This document shows positions 11,297 through 22,761 of a stretch of DNA of 64,000 bases, in pieces; the first letter of the stretch is position 1, and each line of letters starts with the position of its first letter. This DNA is from Favolaschia claudopus. Its lineage: Eukaryota > Basidiomycota > Agaricomycetes > Agaricales > Mycenaceae. The position numbers and the translations under genes are program-made. The notes below the pieces were generated by a model that did not search any database, had not been told where the DNA came from, and saw only the letters and a program-made list of their open reading frames with translations. The stretch spans positions 1,612,001 through 1,676,000 of the forward strand of contig JAWWNJ010000005.1 of NCBI GenBank assembly GCA_037176885.1, in the 5' to 3' direction.

Positions 11297-13766
11297 ATGG
11301 TTCTCACCTTCCTTCAAACTGTTCTTCTCGCTGTGCTATCAACTCGAGTCGCCGTCGGTAATGCGGCACCCGGACTAGATTCGCTCGAAAGGTGTCCAGA
11401 CACCTCGTCAGACGTGGAAAGCTACGACTACATTGTCGTAGGTGCTGGCGCTGGTGGTGGACCAGTTGCAGCCAGACTCGCAGAAAACGGTTTCTCTGGT
11501 ACGTTTCGAAAATTGGTACGACGCCGTAGGTCTGATAGATTACCAGTCCTTCTCGTGGAAACCGGCGTTGATGAAAGCGGCAACATAAACACCACCACTT
11601 TGTCTCGGGCTTTCTCGGCGATGGATGGTAAGCTACTCCTGGTCCCGGGGAACTTGAAGCCTTACAACTGATTATGAATATCTCAGATCCTAAGATCGAC
11701 TTGGATTACAGGGTCAACGAATATCCTGCTGACTTTGCTGTCCAGCGCAACAATATCTGGTGAGCAGCAGATGTCAAATTCTCCACCACGATACTCTACT
11801 TATGCGCACCACAGGTATCCTCGTTCTGCCGGGATCGGAGGCTGCACTGTAAGTCTTGTACCTACGTCATCTTCGCTGCAAGCATTGACTGTCGTCGCCA
11901 CAGATACACAATGCTCTGGACAATGGCGTGAACGGACTTCATGATACATTCGACAATCTGGCTCGCACGTTCAACGACAGTTCTTGGACCCGCGAGAACA
12001 TGCAGAGATATTTTGTTCTGCTGGAGCGCAATTTCTTTTTGACGGCTCCGAACCCCGACCACGGGTTCGACGGGTGGTTGAGTACCATTCGTGGACCTGT
12101 GAATTTCACCTCAAATCGTGAGTGAACTTCGCCGCGAATGTTTCCTCAGTCTTATCATTTGTTACAGAACCTCAATGGCAAGCCTTTGGGACTGCCTTCA
12201 TCGAGGAAGCTGGCCCGCTGGTTGAAGATATCAACGATGGAGCCCCCCTTCCGCCTCTCGCTCACGGCATCAATCAGTGGACAGGTCTACCCGATTTCAC
12301 TCGTTCCTCGATCCGCGACAGGGTCACTCAACTCGCCGCCAATTTCCCGGACAGGCTCACGCTGATGACCAACACCCTCGCGACCAAGGTCTTGTTATGC
12401 AGGTCAGGGAAGGAGGCGGTTGCGTATGGGGTGGCCGTCACTCCTGGCGCCAAACTTCCTATTGCGCAAGGATTCCCCGGAAAGCAGCATTTGAAGGAAA
12501 CGCGTATCGTTGCGAAGAAAGAGGTGATCGTTAGCGGTGGCGCATTCCAAACGCCTCAATTGGTGCGTCTTGATTGCTTCCTACTTCTATATCTTACGCT
12601 AATTTTTTGTATGCTTTGCAGCTCATGGTATGCTATCATTCTTACAATGTTCGCCGGTCGACACTTGTATTGACAGACTTTTACTAGCTCTCGGGAATCG
12701 GAGACTCCGCGCAACTCCGAAAGGCTGGTATTCCCACTGTTGTGGACCTTCCCGGCGTTGGAGCAAACTTACAAGGTCTTTTCCTTATCCGAGTTCCGTG
12801 AAAGAGACATTGATTTTGTTCCAGACAACGACGAAATATCTGTGTATTGGGAGTTCCACGAAAACTTCACCAATCCCACGCCGGTTGGAAAGGCCTTTTC
12901 TATGTCTGCTGGCTCAGAAAGCGTGGAGCCCGACATCGTCACGTATGTTGTCAACAACCAATTCTCGGGATTCCAACATGGTACGAGTCGCCTATATTCT
13001 GTGTGTATATCCATCGCTGATCCCAAGTATCTCTCCTTCTTCTTGCAATAGGACTCAGTGTAGTTGCCGCAAACACTCAAAACGTCGTCTCTGTAATCAG
13101 TCTCAATGGCCCTTCGAGCTCGAAAGGCTACGTCCGTCTCACCGGCGCTCATCCGCAAGACCTTTTGGACATCAATAAAATGCGGTTCCAAGGACCTGGT
13201 GGGCAAGCAGATATTGCGGCACTTCGAGATAACATCAAGCGATGGAGAAATGTCGTCAATAATAATGCTGATATCCAGCAGTATGTTACACGGGAGGCGG
13301 CCCCGGGCTTGAATGTGACGAGCGATGAAGATATTGAGCAGTATGTCTTGGAGCACGTCTTCGGTGGGATATTGATTTTTATATTCTTTGTCGCACCTCG
13401 GAACTGATCGACCTTTCTTTTCATCTAGCCCATCACGCTTGCTGTACAGCTGCTATCGGACCTGACGGAGGTGAGCATTTTGCTTTCCGACTGATAATTT
13501 TTGACCTGAAATTCAATTCTTCGGAGATCGCAACGCGGTTTTGGATGGCGATTTTAACGTTCGTGGCGTACGGAATTTGCGGGTGGTGGACGCCAGTTCT
13601 TTCCCCGAAACTCCTGGATATTTCCCCACGTCGCCTATCTACATGGTGAGTTTGTTGTCACTGCATTTTTTGCGCCTCGCGGGATTCTGAATATGTTGGG
13701 TTGGCTTTGCAGGTCGCGGAAAAAGCTGCAGACGTCATTATGAGGGACGCGAAGACAAGACATTGA
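11297..13766 (+). CDS. Secreted GMC oxidoreductase
   Basis: Begins with a signal peptide (MVLTFLQTVLLAVLSTRVAV, then GNAAPG). The FAD motif YDYIVVGAGAGGGPVAARLA follows at about residue 40. Spliced exons give WYPRSAGIGGCTIHNAL, the GG-CT-HNA form of signature 1, then [16 protein letters not shown] signature 2 near 12545-12720. Near the C-terminus is HHACCTAAIGPD, then LRVVDASSFPETPGYFPTSP and YMVAEKAADVI. The first catalytic His is present. The second, usually in GHP, is replaced by GYF, as in one known GMC subfamily. It is probably an extracellular oxidase or dehydrogenase. It belongs to a different subfamily from the upstream GMC gene, so the two are not a recent tandem duplicate. Ends with ...RDAKTRH and a TGA at 13764. 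Confidence 0.82.
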
Positions 13767-13943
13767 GGGTAGTATGTAGTTAAGCATGAAGGACTCGTCG
13801 GATATTACTTTTTTTTATCTAGCTTATAACTTCGAATATTCATTGCCAGTGTTCAGTCAATGTTGTGATGACTTTGCTATTTCTGATACACACTACATTC
13901 TCGACCAATACTTTCGGACGCCTTGATTAGCTGCGCATTCATT

Positions 13944-14317
13944 TTACACCTTTCTTCCGCGAGCACAATCCGAGCAGAGATTGGGCGAGTTGCCTGTTAC
14001 AATCGACTCCGGCGGTAACAACCTGTTCGCGATTTGAGAGTTACATACCCGTCCATTTGTGAGCTGCAAGATTGAATGCTTACCGTTGACGACAGGTATT
14101 GACGCAGTTAGCGCATCCGTATTGCGGATGGATTGAACTGAAGGCGCACCGGCGGGAGCCGCAGTTGACCTAGAGCAGGGGGAAAGGAGAGAATGGTCCA
14201 GCAGTCAGCTGAAGAGGCAAAGGAAGCGAGCGGAGAACGACGAACTCTGAGTTTGTTGCCTGTCGGCTTTTCGTGGCCACAGGCATAGTGTATGAGGTGG
14301 ATGTTGTCGAAACACAT
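13944..14317 (-). CDS. Small Cys-rich protein (about 80 aa)
   Basis: Three introns of ordinary size join four exons. Exon 1 gives MCFDNIHLIHYACGHEKPTG, exon 2 gives VNCGSRRCAFSSIHPQYGC followed by ANCVNTCRQ, and the tail gives NLCSDCARGRKV and TAA. The order YxCGHxxPT, CGSRRCxxSxxHPxxCxxC and CxxC is a pattern I associate with small, presumably zinc-binding proteins common in Agaricomycetes. Function is unknown. The first intron uses GTTCGT as donor. The splice sites and the conserved Cys/His spacing make this a real gene despite its size. Confidence 0.72.
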
Positions 14318-16120
14318 CTACAGTATGTAGAAAATCAGCGGAGCAACTTTTTCAAGAGATAAGTAGAGAGGAGTGCTTACTACTTTCCAAAACGAAGTTG
14401 TATTCGAGAGACTCAGTCGCTGGGGCTCAGTGCGCTCGGACAGCTCATTTTTATATTCCACAACGGTCCGTGTCCTGCCAACATGCGGGGACGAGTAGCA
14501 ACGACCAAACCCAACATGGCCAGGGAAAACCCATAGTGGGCGAATCTTTTACCTAAGAGGATCTGCCTTGCAGGGATGGTCACGACGAGATTCGTTTGCG
14601 GGCGCGACGTCTCGACCAACGACTGGTATTTTGTGGGACTTCCAGACAACTGGTCTCTGTGATCGATGTTGAATTGGTATCTCTTTTGCTTATTGCGAAA
14701 GATCAAGCTTCGGGAGGCCCGGTGGGTGGGTATAGTTCTTCTACTGGAGCCAGCAGCCATGAGCTGACTGGCAAGACGGATTTTTTGACGTTTGAAAATG
14801 CTCCGGACATGGATCCGATGGAAGACGGTCCAAAATAAAGATGACGCCATCTAGGTGGGGGGAGACAGTCGAATACAGCACGGAGGTAGAGTTCCCCGGC
14901 ACATGTCGGTAACGCGTAGAAGTGGTATGAGTGTGTTTGTGATCGCCAGCACCTAGCACCAGGTTTGGTCTGAATGTTTGATTCTGTCGAAGAGTCAAGC
15001 AAGTCTGGTTATTCTTCAGAATGATGAAACGTAGATTAAGAATTTTCGAGCTAGTTTCGAAGCAACAAGTGTGAGAACGGCCCAAGCGATCGGCAGCTCA
15101 CTGTGATTGTGCACGAGGTAAGATTCCGTAGGAAAGATATCGTCTGCGACTATAAATGTAAAGTAAATGCTCATGGTCCGGGAGGCGTGTTTGGGTTGAA
15201 TATATCTCCCCCCATGACAGGCCAAAAGGCATGTCAATGAACTGTCAGAAACACCATAATGAACACACTTTCCCGTTTCTTCCAAGGACTCTTACACCAC
15301 GGAGATGCGTGTTGAAAATATTTATGGAGGTGGCAGGAGTACTCCGAGTAATCCAAGTTCAGACTCAATAGACTGCCGTCCGGTAACATAAGGTGGCGAG
15401 ATATATATTCAAAGATGCCAAGAAGCGGGCAGCAGGCAGTGAGCGCAATGTAACGAGACGGCAAGAGGTGGGTTCAGCGCGAGTGGTTGTGGTTGGAAAC
15501 AAGGAGAGCGTCACAAGCTGTGACAGTCACTACCGTGCGATTGCGGGCAATTGCCGACCTTCCCAAAAAGGCAGGTACCATCTCCCCCCATTTTCGGTAA
15601 CGAGACTCAGAGCGCCACCGCAGCGGCTGGCAGTGGCACCGCTGCTCTACTTTACCCACCATCTCAAGCTATTTTTTAACGATTTCTCTAGCATTTTCTT
15701 TGGTGCTTTCAGCGCCTGACCACTGGGCACCATCGGATACCAATGATCGAGACCTCGCATTCGACATCCCCGACATCTTGGAGACCGACAGAAAGACTCC
15801 CAACCAACCCCCTGCGATCTTCAGCGACCCCGCGATTCTCACTGACACTGACGGGTAGATACGGGGCGCGAGCGGCGACAGGCCACCCTGTGCCACGTTC
15901 TCTGCGAAAGCAGATATTGCGACGCGGGGTAGACTGCCCCAGCGTCCTGAAACTATAGCCTATCATCTACAAGCACATTGTGAGCTCGATTGTCAGTGAC
16001 TGAGATAATTGTTTCCCTGCTCGCCGTGTTGCAACACGTCGGCGGCGCGTTGACGATGCGATCACGAGGGCGCGTTTGATCACACCACTTGCGGTTGCCG
16101 TCGGCCACGACAAGAGCTTT
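14318..16120. other. Intergenic without a supported gene
   Basis: Open frames of up to 145 residues exist (for example minus strand 14413-14850), but none has a recognisable domain and both strands are equally open. It contains the promoter of the small Cys-rich gene on the left and of the amidohydrolase on the right. A short untranslated leader exon is possible but not shown. Confidence 0.4.
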
Positions 16121-19100
16121 ATGATGAACGACAACTTGAAGCGCGGACGCCGCTTCAGGTTAGCTGTCGGCGTTGTTCTTTTGGGCCTCGTCGCTCTCTT
16201 CTACCCCCACAACAACCCTTACTATCTCACTCGTCCCGTTCCCCCACAATGTCTTGCTCTCCGCAACTCACCTGAGCCGACTGCTAACTTCATCGCATCT
16301 CGCACGACTCAAGGCTCTGACCGTTTCGTCGAGGGCACGCCGCCTGTCCTCATCCGGAACGCAAAAATCCTCACTGCCGCAAGGAACGGCACCGAAATCG
16401 TCTTTGGTGACATCCTACTTGATAAAGGCGTCGTCCAGGGTGTCGGCTATATCCCGAATGCATTGACTCAGAATCGACCCAACTTGCACGTCGTGGATGC
16501 AGCAGGGAAGTGGGTGTCGCCTGGAATTGTCGACCTCCACTCCCATCTTGCCGTCTATTCAGCCCCGGACCTCGAGGGTGCGTCTCTCTATCTTCTTAAT
16601 TTCTGAAGCTTCACCTCTCTCTCTTCAGGTGCATCCGACGGCAATTCTGGGAACGGCCCCATTCTTCCATGGCTGCGAAGTATTGATGGCTTGAACACTC
16701 ACGACGACGCATTCAGGCTCGCTATTGCTGGCGGCGTCACCACTGCTCAGATTCTTCCCGGTAGCGCCAATAACATCGGCGGTCAAGCCTTCCTCATCAA
16801 GCCTCGCCCTACCTCCGAGCGTTCCGCCTCTGCGATGCTCCTCGAGCCTCCCCTCACTCTCGGTCTCAACACGTCAGACACTCGTCCCAAATGGAGGCAT
16901 ATGAAGTAGGTCCTGTGCGCGATACTACTATAGAGCAGGTGATAACACTTTAGTAGACACGCCTGCGGCGAAAATCCCTCCCGCACGTACTCGCAGAACA
17001 GGATGGATAGTGCGTGGGCTTTCCGCGACGCATACGAGACAGCTCGGAAGATTCGCGATGCGCAAGACGACTTCTGTCGACGAGCAGAGATGGGAATGTG
17101 GGATGGGAAGGAGGAATTTCCGGAGAATTTACAGCGGGAGGCGCTGGTGGATGTCTTGCGGGGACGGGTCAAGGTGCGCATTTGTGTATATATTCTCTTC
17201 AGCTTATCGATTTTTCACGCAGCTGTCAGTGCATTGTTACGAGGTAAGATCCGCCGACACTTTCTTTTACAAACGCTTCGACGATCGCAGGCAGTGGATC
17301 TCGACCAAATAGTTCGGGTATGTGAGGTGCTTGTCTTGCTCCTCATATCTCACCCTATCCCGTAGTTGTCAAACGAATTCAAATTCCCCGTTGCCTCCTT
17401 CCACCATGCGGGTGAAACGTATCTTGTTCCAGAACTACTCAAGAAAGCATGGGTGCGTCCTCCTTTCTCCATGTCTCCCCTCCGCGACCTCTGAACGGTG
17501 ACACAAGGGCGGTATACCTACGATTGCCTTATTTGCGTCTAACTTCCGGTGCGTCCATCGTTATTCTTTCTAGCTCATCTCACACGTCTTTGTAGCAAGA
17601 AACGCGAAGCGTATCGTGGCTCCGAGTTTGCGCCTCGCATTTTAACGGATAACGGGATACCTGCTGCGATGAAGGTGAGTTCTCTAGTCCTCCTCAATAC
17701 GACTTGGCTTGATGTTCTTTCGAAGTCCGACCATCCCGTCATCAACTCCCGACATCTCATGTACGAGGCCCAGCAGGCGCATTATTACGGACTGAATCCG
17801 GCGTTGGCGCTTGCGTCGGTTACTTCGACACCTGCGAAGGCATTGGGTGTGGGATGGCGTGTCGGAACGCTCGCGACTGGTCAGTCTTACCTGTGCTTTT
17901 TTCGCCCATTCGGAACACTCACTATACCTGTGTAGGCTTCGATGCTGGTAAAGTGCTGCAATTCATCTGATTGACGCCCGCTGACACTACCGTGCATAGA
18001 CCTAGTCATCTGGGACTCCCATCCCCTAGCTCTCGGCGCCACCCCCGTCCAAGTCTACATCGACGGTATCCCGCAGCTCGATAAGCCAGCGACGCTGCAT
18101 AAGCCGCATGCGTTCCAGGACGTCCCGCAGACGCCGTCATGGGAGGAGGAGATCAAGAAGACTATTGAGTACGAGGGGCTCCCGCCGTTGGAGGGCCGTA
18201 AGGAGAAAGGGGTAGTGATGTTTGTGAATGTGTTGAGGGTGGAGACGACGGAGGCTGGGGTGTGGGGAGGTCAGCACGACGGTGGGGAGGGTGGGAGCTT
18301 GCGGGTAGTGGTGGATGGAGGAGCCGTCCGATGTGTTGCGCGTGAGGAGGTGTGGATGGATGAAGAAGCGGGGTGTGGATTCAGTTTGGATGGTGCCGAC
18401 GCGGTGGTGACAGTGGATTTGAAAGGAGGAGAGCTGGCGCCGGGGCTGACGACCTTTGGCTCGGATTTGGGGTTGAGCGAGATTATGCTTGAGGCGTCGA
18501 CGACGGATGGGAGGGTGTTTGACCCGCTTACGATGCATGTGCCGAAGATACTCAAGGATACGGTTGTGAGGGCGGTGGATGGGCTGCAATTCGGGGGGAG
18601 GAATACTTTGTACGTTTCTCTCTATCCTCGTCTTTCTGGAAATCCGCAGGTGGTCTGACTCCGGCCTACTTTTCTTGCGTGTAGACTTGCGTATAGGGCG
18701 GGAGTCACTACCGCTGTTGTCGCTCCCATGGGCTATGACTTCATGCGTGGGGTTGGCACGGCGTTCGCCACGGGGGCTAGCGGCGCCCTCGCGAGTAACG
18801 CGATTGTGCAAGCCGAGACGGCAATGCATATTGCGATTCACCCGTCGATGGTCGCGAGTGTGAGCACCCAGATTGGGACGCTGCGGAAGCTGCTCCTGGT
18901 CGATGATTCGGAGGGGCCTTGGCGGCGGGTCAGAAATGTCAGTACTTGCCTGTACCGTGCACGATGCTGTCGATTGACGTTGACATACGCAGGGAGAAAT
19001 ACCGCTGGTGGTCGCTGTTCATAGCGCGGACATTATGGCGACGCTCCTCCGGCTCAAGACGGAATTCGAAAGGGCTAGGTTTACCGCTTTGCGACTGACG

Positions 19101-19658
19101 TTTGCGGGCGCGACGGAGGCGCATTTGCTCGCGGCGGAGATTGGTGCTGCCGGCGTTAGCGTGGTGCTTTCTCCTGCAAGACCGTATCCTGAGCAATGGG
19201 ATCGTCGACGGATGTGAGTCGTTTCCACGTCGAGCTCATGAATGAGTACGTTGACTGCCATCCCGCTAGTCTTCCGGGGCCACCTTTATCTCGCAAAACT
19301 TCTGTGATTACACTCTTGGAGCATGGCGTCAACGTAGCGCTCGGAGTGGCGTCCGACTATGATGCTCGAAATGCACGATTCGAGATTGCATGGGTATGTC
19401 GCTTGGGCTGCCTTCACCTTGGACTTTGCGATTGACGAATGGATCCAGGCTGCGTTGGACGCCGACGGTGCCATTGATTACCCCACCGCAATGGCTCTCT
19501 CCACGAAAAACCTGCATAAAGCGCTGGGGTTGGATGGTAGGGCTTTGGTTGACGAGAAAGAGGAGCTGGTGGTATTGCAAGGGGGTGGGATGTTTGATTT
19601 CGATAGCAAAGTTGTGGGCGTGGTGTCGAGGAGACGGGGGGTGGTGGATTTGTTTTAG
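16121..19658 (+). CDS. Membrane-anchored double amidohydrolase
   Basis: The start at 16121 is the first ATG (MMNDNLKRGRRF) and is followed by a hydrophobic signal anchor (LAVGVVLLGLVALFYP). The first half is a metal-dependent amidohydrolase: PPVLIRNAKILTA, then GIVDLHSHLA with the HxH metal motif, IAGGVTTAQILPG, SFHHAGETYLVP, SDHPVINSRHL and TGFDADLVIWDSHPLALG. The second half repeats a related layout: VVTVDLKGGELAPGLTTFGS, FGGRNTL, YRAGVTTAVVAPMG, LVVAVHSADIMATLL and HGVNVALGV. It looks like two fused amidohydrolase units in which the second lacks HxH. The active site should face the lumen or outside. Substrate unknown. Ends GVVDLF and TAG at 19656. Confidence 0.85.
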
Positions 19659-19867
19659 TTTATCGTGTATGTTATTGCTCTCTGTGGCCGCAAGTCAACG
19701 TTGTATTCTTCAAAATTCCTACCTCTGGAAGCGCAGAGACGATTGTTAAACGTTAAACTCGTATGCAGGCGGGGAAAAAGCAAGCAAGGAAAAAAAAAGT
19801 CGGCAACCGGATACCGATTGGCCCGGTCCCGTGCACTCACGTGTGTGTTTGTTTAGATCGATCCCTA

Positions 19868-21595
19868 ATGGGGAAGTCCCCCCCTTTCTCTCTCGCCGCA
19901 CCCACAATGTTGTTCAGTGGCAATGGATTACCCGTGGACGATGATATCCTGGACCGTATTCTGACGTTTTGTCCGACATTTCAGACGTTGCAGTCTACCA
20001 TGATCACTTCTAAGACCTTCTATCGCGTCTTTCAGACACATCCAAAGGCAAGTGAGCTTCTATACTTAACAGGCTTCTTGTGAGCCTCGTGTTACGAGTT
20101 TTACTCAATCGTTGGATATAGTCTATTACAAGAGCGGTGGCTTACAATGCCGTTGGGCCCGCGCTTCCCCAGGCATTGCGGGTGTTGAGATACCCTTATG
20201 ACGAGTACAACACTCCGGACGCCGATCCAGCTGCAATGGCTGAAGCTTGCGAGGAAGATCACCTTATTAGTGTCATCACGGCAGAAGAAAAACAAAAGTT
20301 GCAGGAGAATTCTCGAATCGTTGTAAAACTGGAGAATATCTACAGTTTGAGGTGTGGCCACAGCCCTTTTCCGCATCCGTCAAAGTTGACTTCCATACAG
20401 GCACAAGGATCGCACATCCAAGACGAGTCTGTTGATCTCCGAAGAATCGTGGCGGTTCCAGCGTGCCATGTACCGCATCATGTTATTCTGTAACCTATTC
20501 CCCAGTACAAGCTACTCAGAAGATATGGATGACGAGTGTATCGAAAAAATCAGAAGGCAGCGCACGGCCATGCTCAGAGAATACCCCACCACTGAGCTTC
20601 GAGAGCTTCATTCTGTAACGAAATTCCTTCAAGGGATATGCGAAGAGGTGGCCCCAGGTGCCGTTTCCAAAGCCGATCTCGAATTCGCTCGTTAATATCA
20701 CGATTTCCTAGATGCAAGCTTAGTGCAAATGCTTCTATCCACTGGACCGTATGGCGCAATGACTATCTGGGAGAACCGTTCCTACGATATCCTTGAAGAA
20801 GATCTGGAATTTCCGGATTTCGACGACGACGATGTCGATCTGAAGCTGTTCTCTCGTTACTTTTCACTACCGTTGGAAAATATCTGGACGATGCGCAAGG
20901 CAACGCCTCCGAAAGACGAGGACCCGGTGTCGAAGTGGATTTTAGATCAAGTTAACGGGGCCAATGATACATGTGCGTAGAATCACTCTATGGATGCGTT
21001 TCGATGATACATTTGGTGCAGGCTCGAAATGCGCAGCTCCTGGGGGTCTACAGTTATACACCGAAGCAAGTGAGTGTAATTGACGCTTTTCATAATGAAG
21101 TGTTGAATGAACATGTAATACGATTCGCAGACTGGGATCGGTTCCCCATCTACCTCCCCAATCTACTAAAGCACAATCTAAAGCAGAACCCTACCATCAC
21201 TCAACCTTTCTATGCTGCACAGCACAACTTGCTCAACCGGAGAACTTGGCATCCTTTATCGGCGATCTCTTTTCATTCACAACGCGTACCAGTCCCGAGT
21301 TTGGTGGATGGATGCGAACGGATTCGTATTGCAATGCATGCTTGGTAAAATTTCTGGAGGAACATCTGTGGATATGGTTTCTTGACGAAAGAATCAAAGG
21401 TTTATTAGATATACTTTCTTTGCCTTCCATGACACCGGACTCATATATTCTTTGTAGGAGGCTGGACCCCACCAGAAAATTGCTGGTCAGCATAACTCAC
21501 GGCTATATATCTTGAACGACTCTCATGGTTATCATAGGTATGGCTGGAACTGCCGCACTCAGGTCCACAAACGGTACCATGCGGAGACGAAAAAT
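19868..21595 (+). CDS. F-box protein, apparently frameshifted near 3' end
   Basis: Starts at MGKSPPFSLAAP, with an in-frame alternative MLFSGNGLPVDDD. An F-box follows (LPVDDDILDRILTFCPTF, then MITSKTFYRVFQTHP). The middle (ESWRFQRAMYRIMLFCNLF and ENRSYDILEEDLEF) and the end (FLEEHLWIWFLDERIK, GWTPPENCWYGWNCRTQVHK) match a large mushroom F-box family by eye. Introns at 20050, 20353, 20660, 20975 and 21070 splice cleanly. Between about 21210 and 21240 the frame shifts by one base: QNPTITQPFY is in one frame and AQPENLASFIGDLF in another, with no GT-AG intron able to join them. Either the gene is newly broken, or one base is wrong in the assembly. The stop is uncertain. Confidence 0.65.
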
Positions 21596-22761
21596 GTGCG
21601 CTCGAGCTATTTAGTTTTTCGCTTTCTGCCGCCGTTGACCACGTTTCATAGCATCTATGTGTGCCGATCAAGGGCGATGAAATTTGAATGTCTGATGCAT
21701 GTTGATTCATGCAATGTACTGTAAGTATCGTATGTGTCGGCCTTTCGCTGACGCTTTTGCTGTATCAATATGATGGCGGATTTTCCGCCCCGTCAGCTTG
21801 CATTGGATTGGATACTGTACACTGCGCTTACGAAAGTTTCCAACCCTACACATGTGGTCTGGAATTGTTTAATGTCACACATTCTAACTGAGCAAATGGG
21901 GGCACGTATCATATTTCGTTATGTGAGCTCTCTTCACCCTCAGCACCGAGAACTAATCGTAACCAGGACATCTCAATTCATTCTAAGCGCCGAGGTGAGC
22001 CAGCTCAATAGAAACACGGAAAGAGATCTGAAGAATAATGAAACTCCAGATTCGGCTAACGTGGGTTCGTCAAAGAGAACTTTGGTGAAAATTCTCTATG
22101 GATCGAGATAGTCCCAGAAATCATAGAGCGTCGCATGCCCGCCATCGGCCATTCATTGGCGTCTTGCTCCAAGACTTCTCGGGCGGCTTCGGTGTGCTGA
22201 GAATTTCCAACTAGAGAAGGCAACGACGCTCGGCGAATGTCAAGTCGCGGTCGCCATTGACAATATTGCAGGGTCGGGCTCCCGGACATTATACGTGTTC
22301 GATTTGCGGCAATACCTTTTCTAGTCAGCGCAGGTACAAACGAATCTTCTGACTCTGATCGGCGGCCAAGCACAATTACAGCGATACCGTACCGCTTCTG
22401 CCCGAGTTGAGCTTACAACGCTATTGCTAAATCATTCTAAATGTTCAGGAATGAATCCGAATGATCCAAAACGGGAAGACAATCATGACAAGAGAAGTCT
22501 TAGTTGGTAATGTGAGTAATATTTGTTTTTGCTATGCAACCTACCTACCATATTTTGGGCGCCAAACAATGATGATAGGCGCGCCGAGTCGGCGCCTAAA
22601 ATATCTCCTCTGATTCTGAGCACCGGTGTTAGGACACGGCCTCGAGTTTTGCTTTCGGCGGGACGCTTTTCGAACGTGCATTTGGATATAATAATGGGGT
22701 CCTTCCTCGGAGTCTCAAGTCGATCTACGCACACTGCTCCATCAACGACTCCTACTCGACA
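21596..22761. other. Region between F-box gene and ATP-grasp gene A
   Basis: No recognisable gene. Short plus-strand frames (for example 21770-22111) have no known domain and may be the decayed tail of the F-box gene. The right part should hold the promoter of the ATP-grasp gene. Confidence 0.4.

Noticed and set aside
14413..14850. Minus-strand frame of 145 residues
   Set aside because: Random-looking composition with an equally open overlapping frame and no domain.
16076..16120. Earlier start (TTG at 16076) for the amidohydrolase
   Set aside because: Not an ATG. The first ATG at 16121 directly precedes the basic stretch and membrane anchor.
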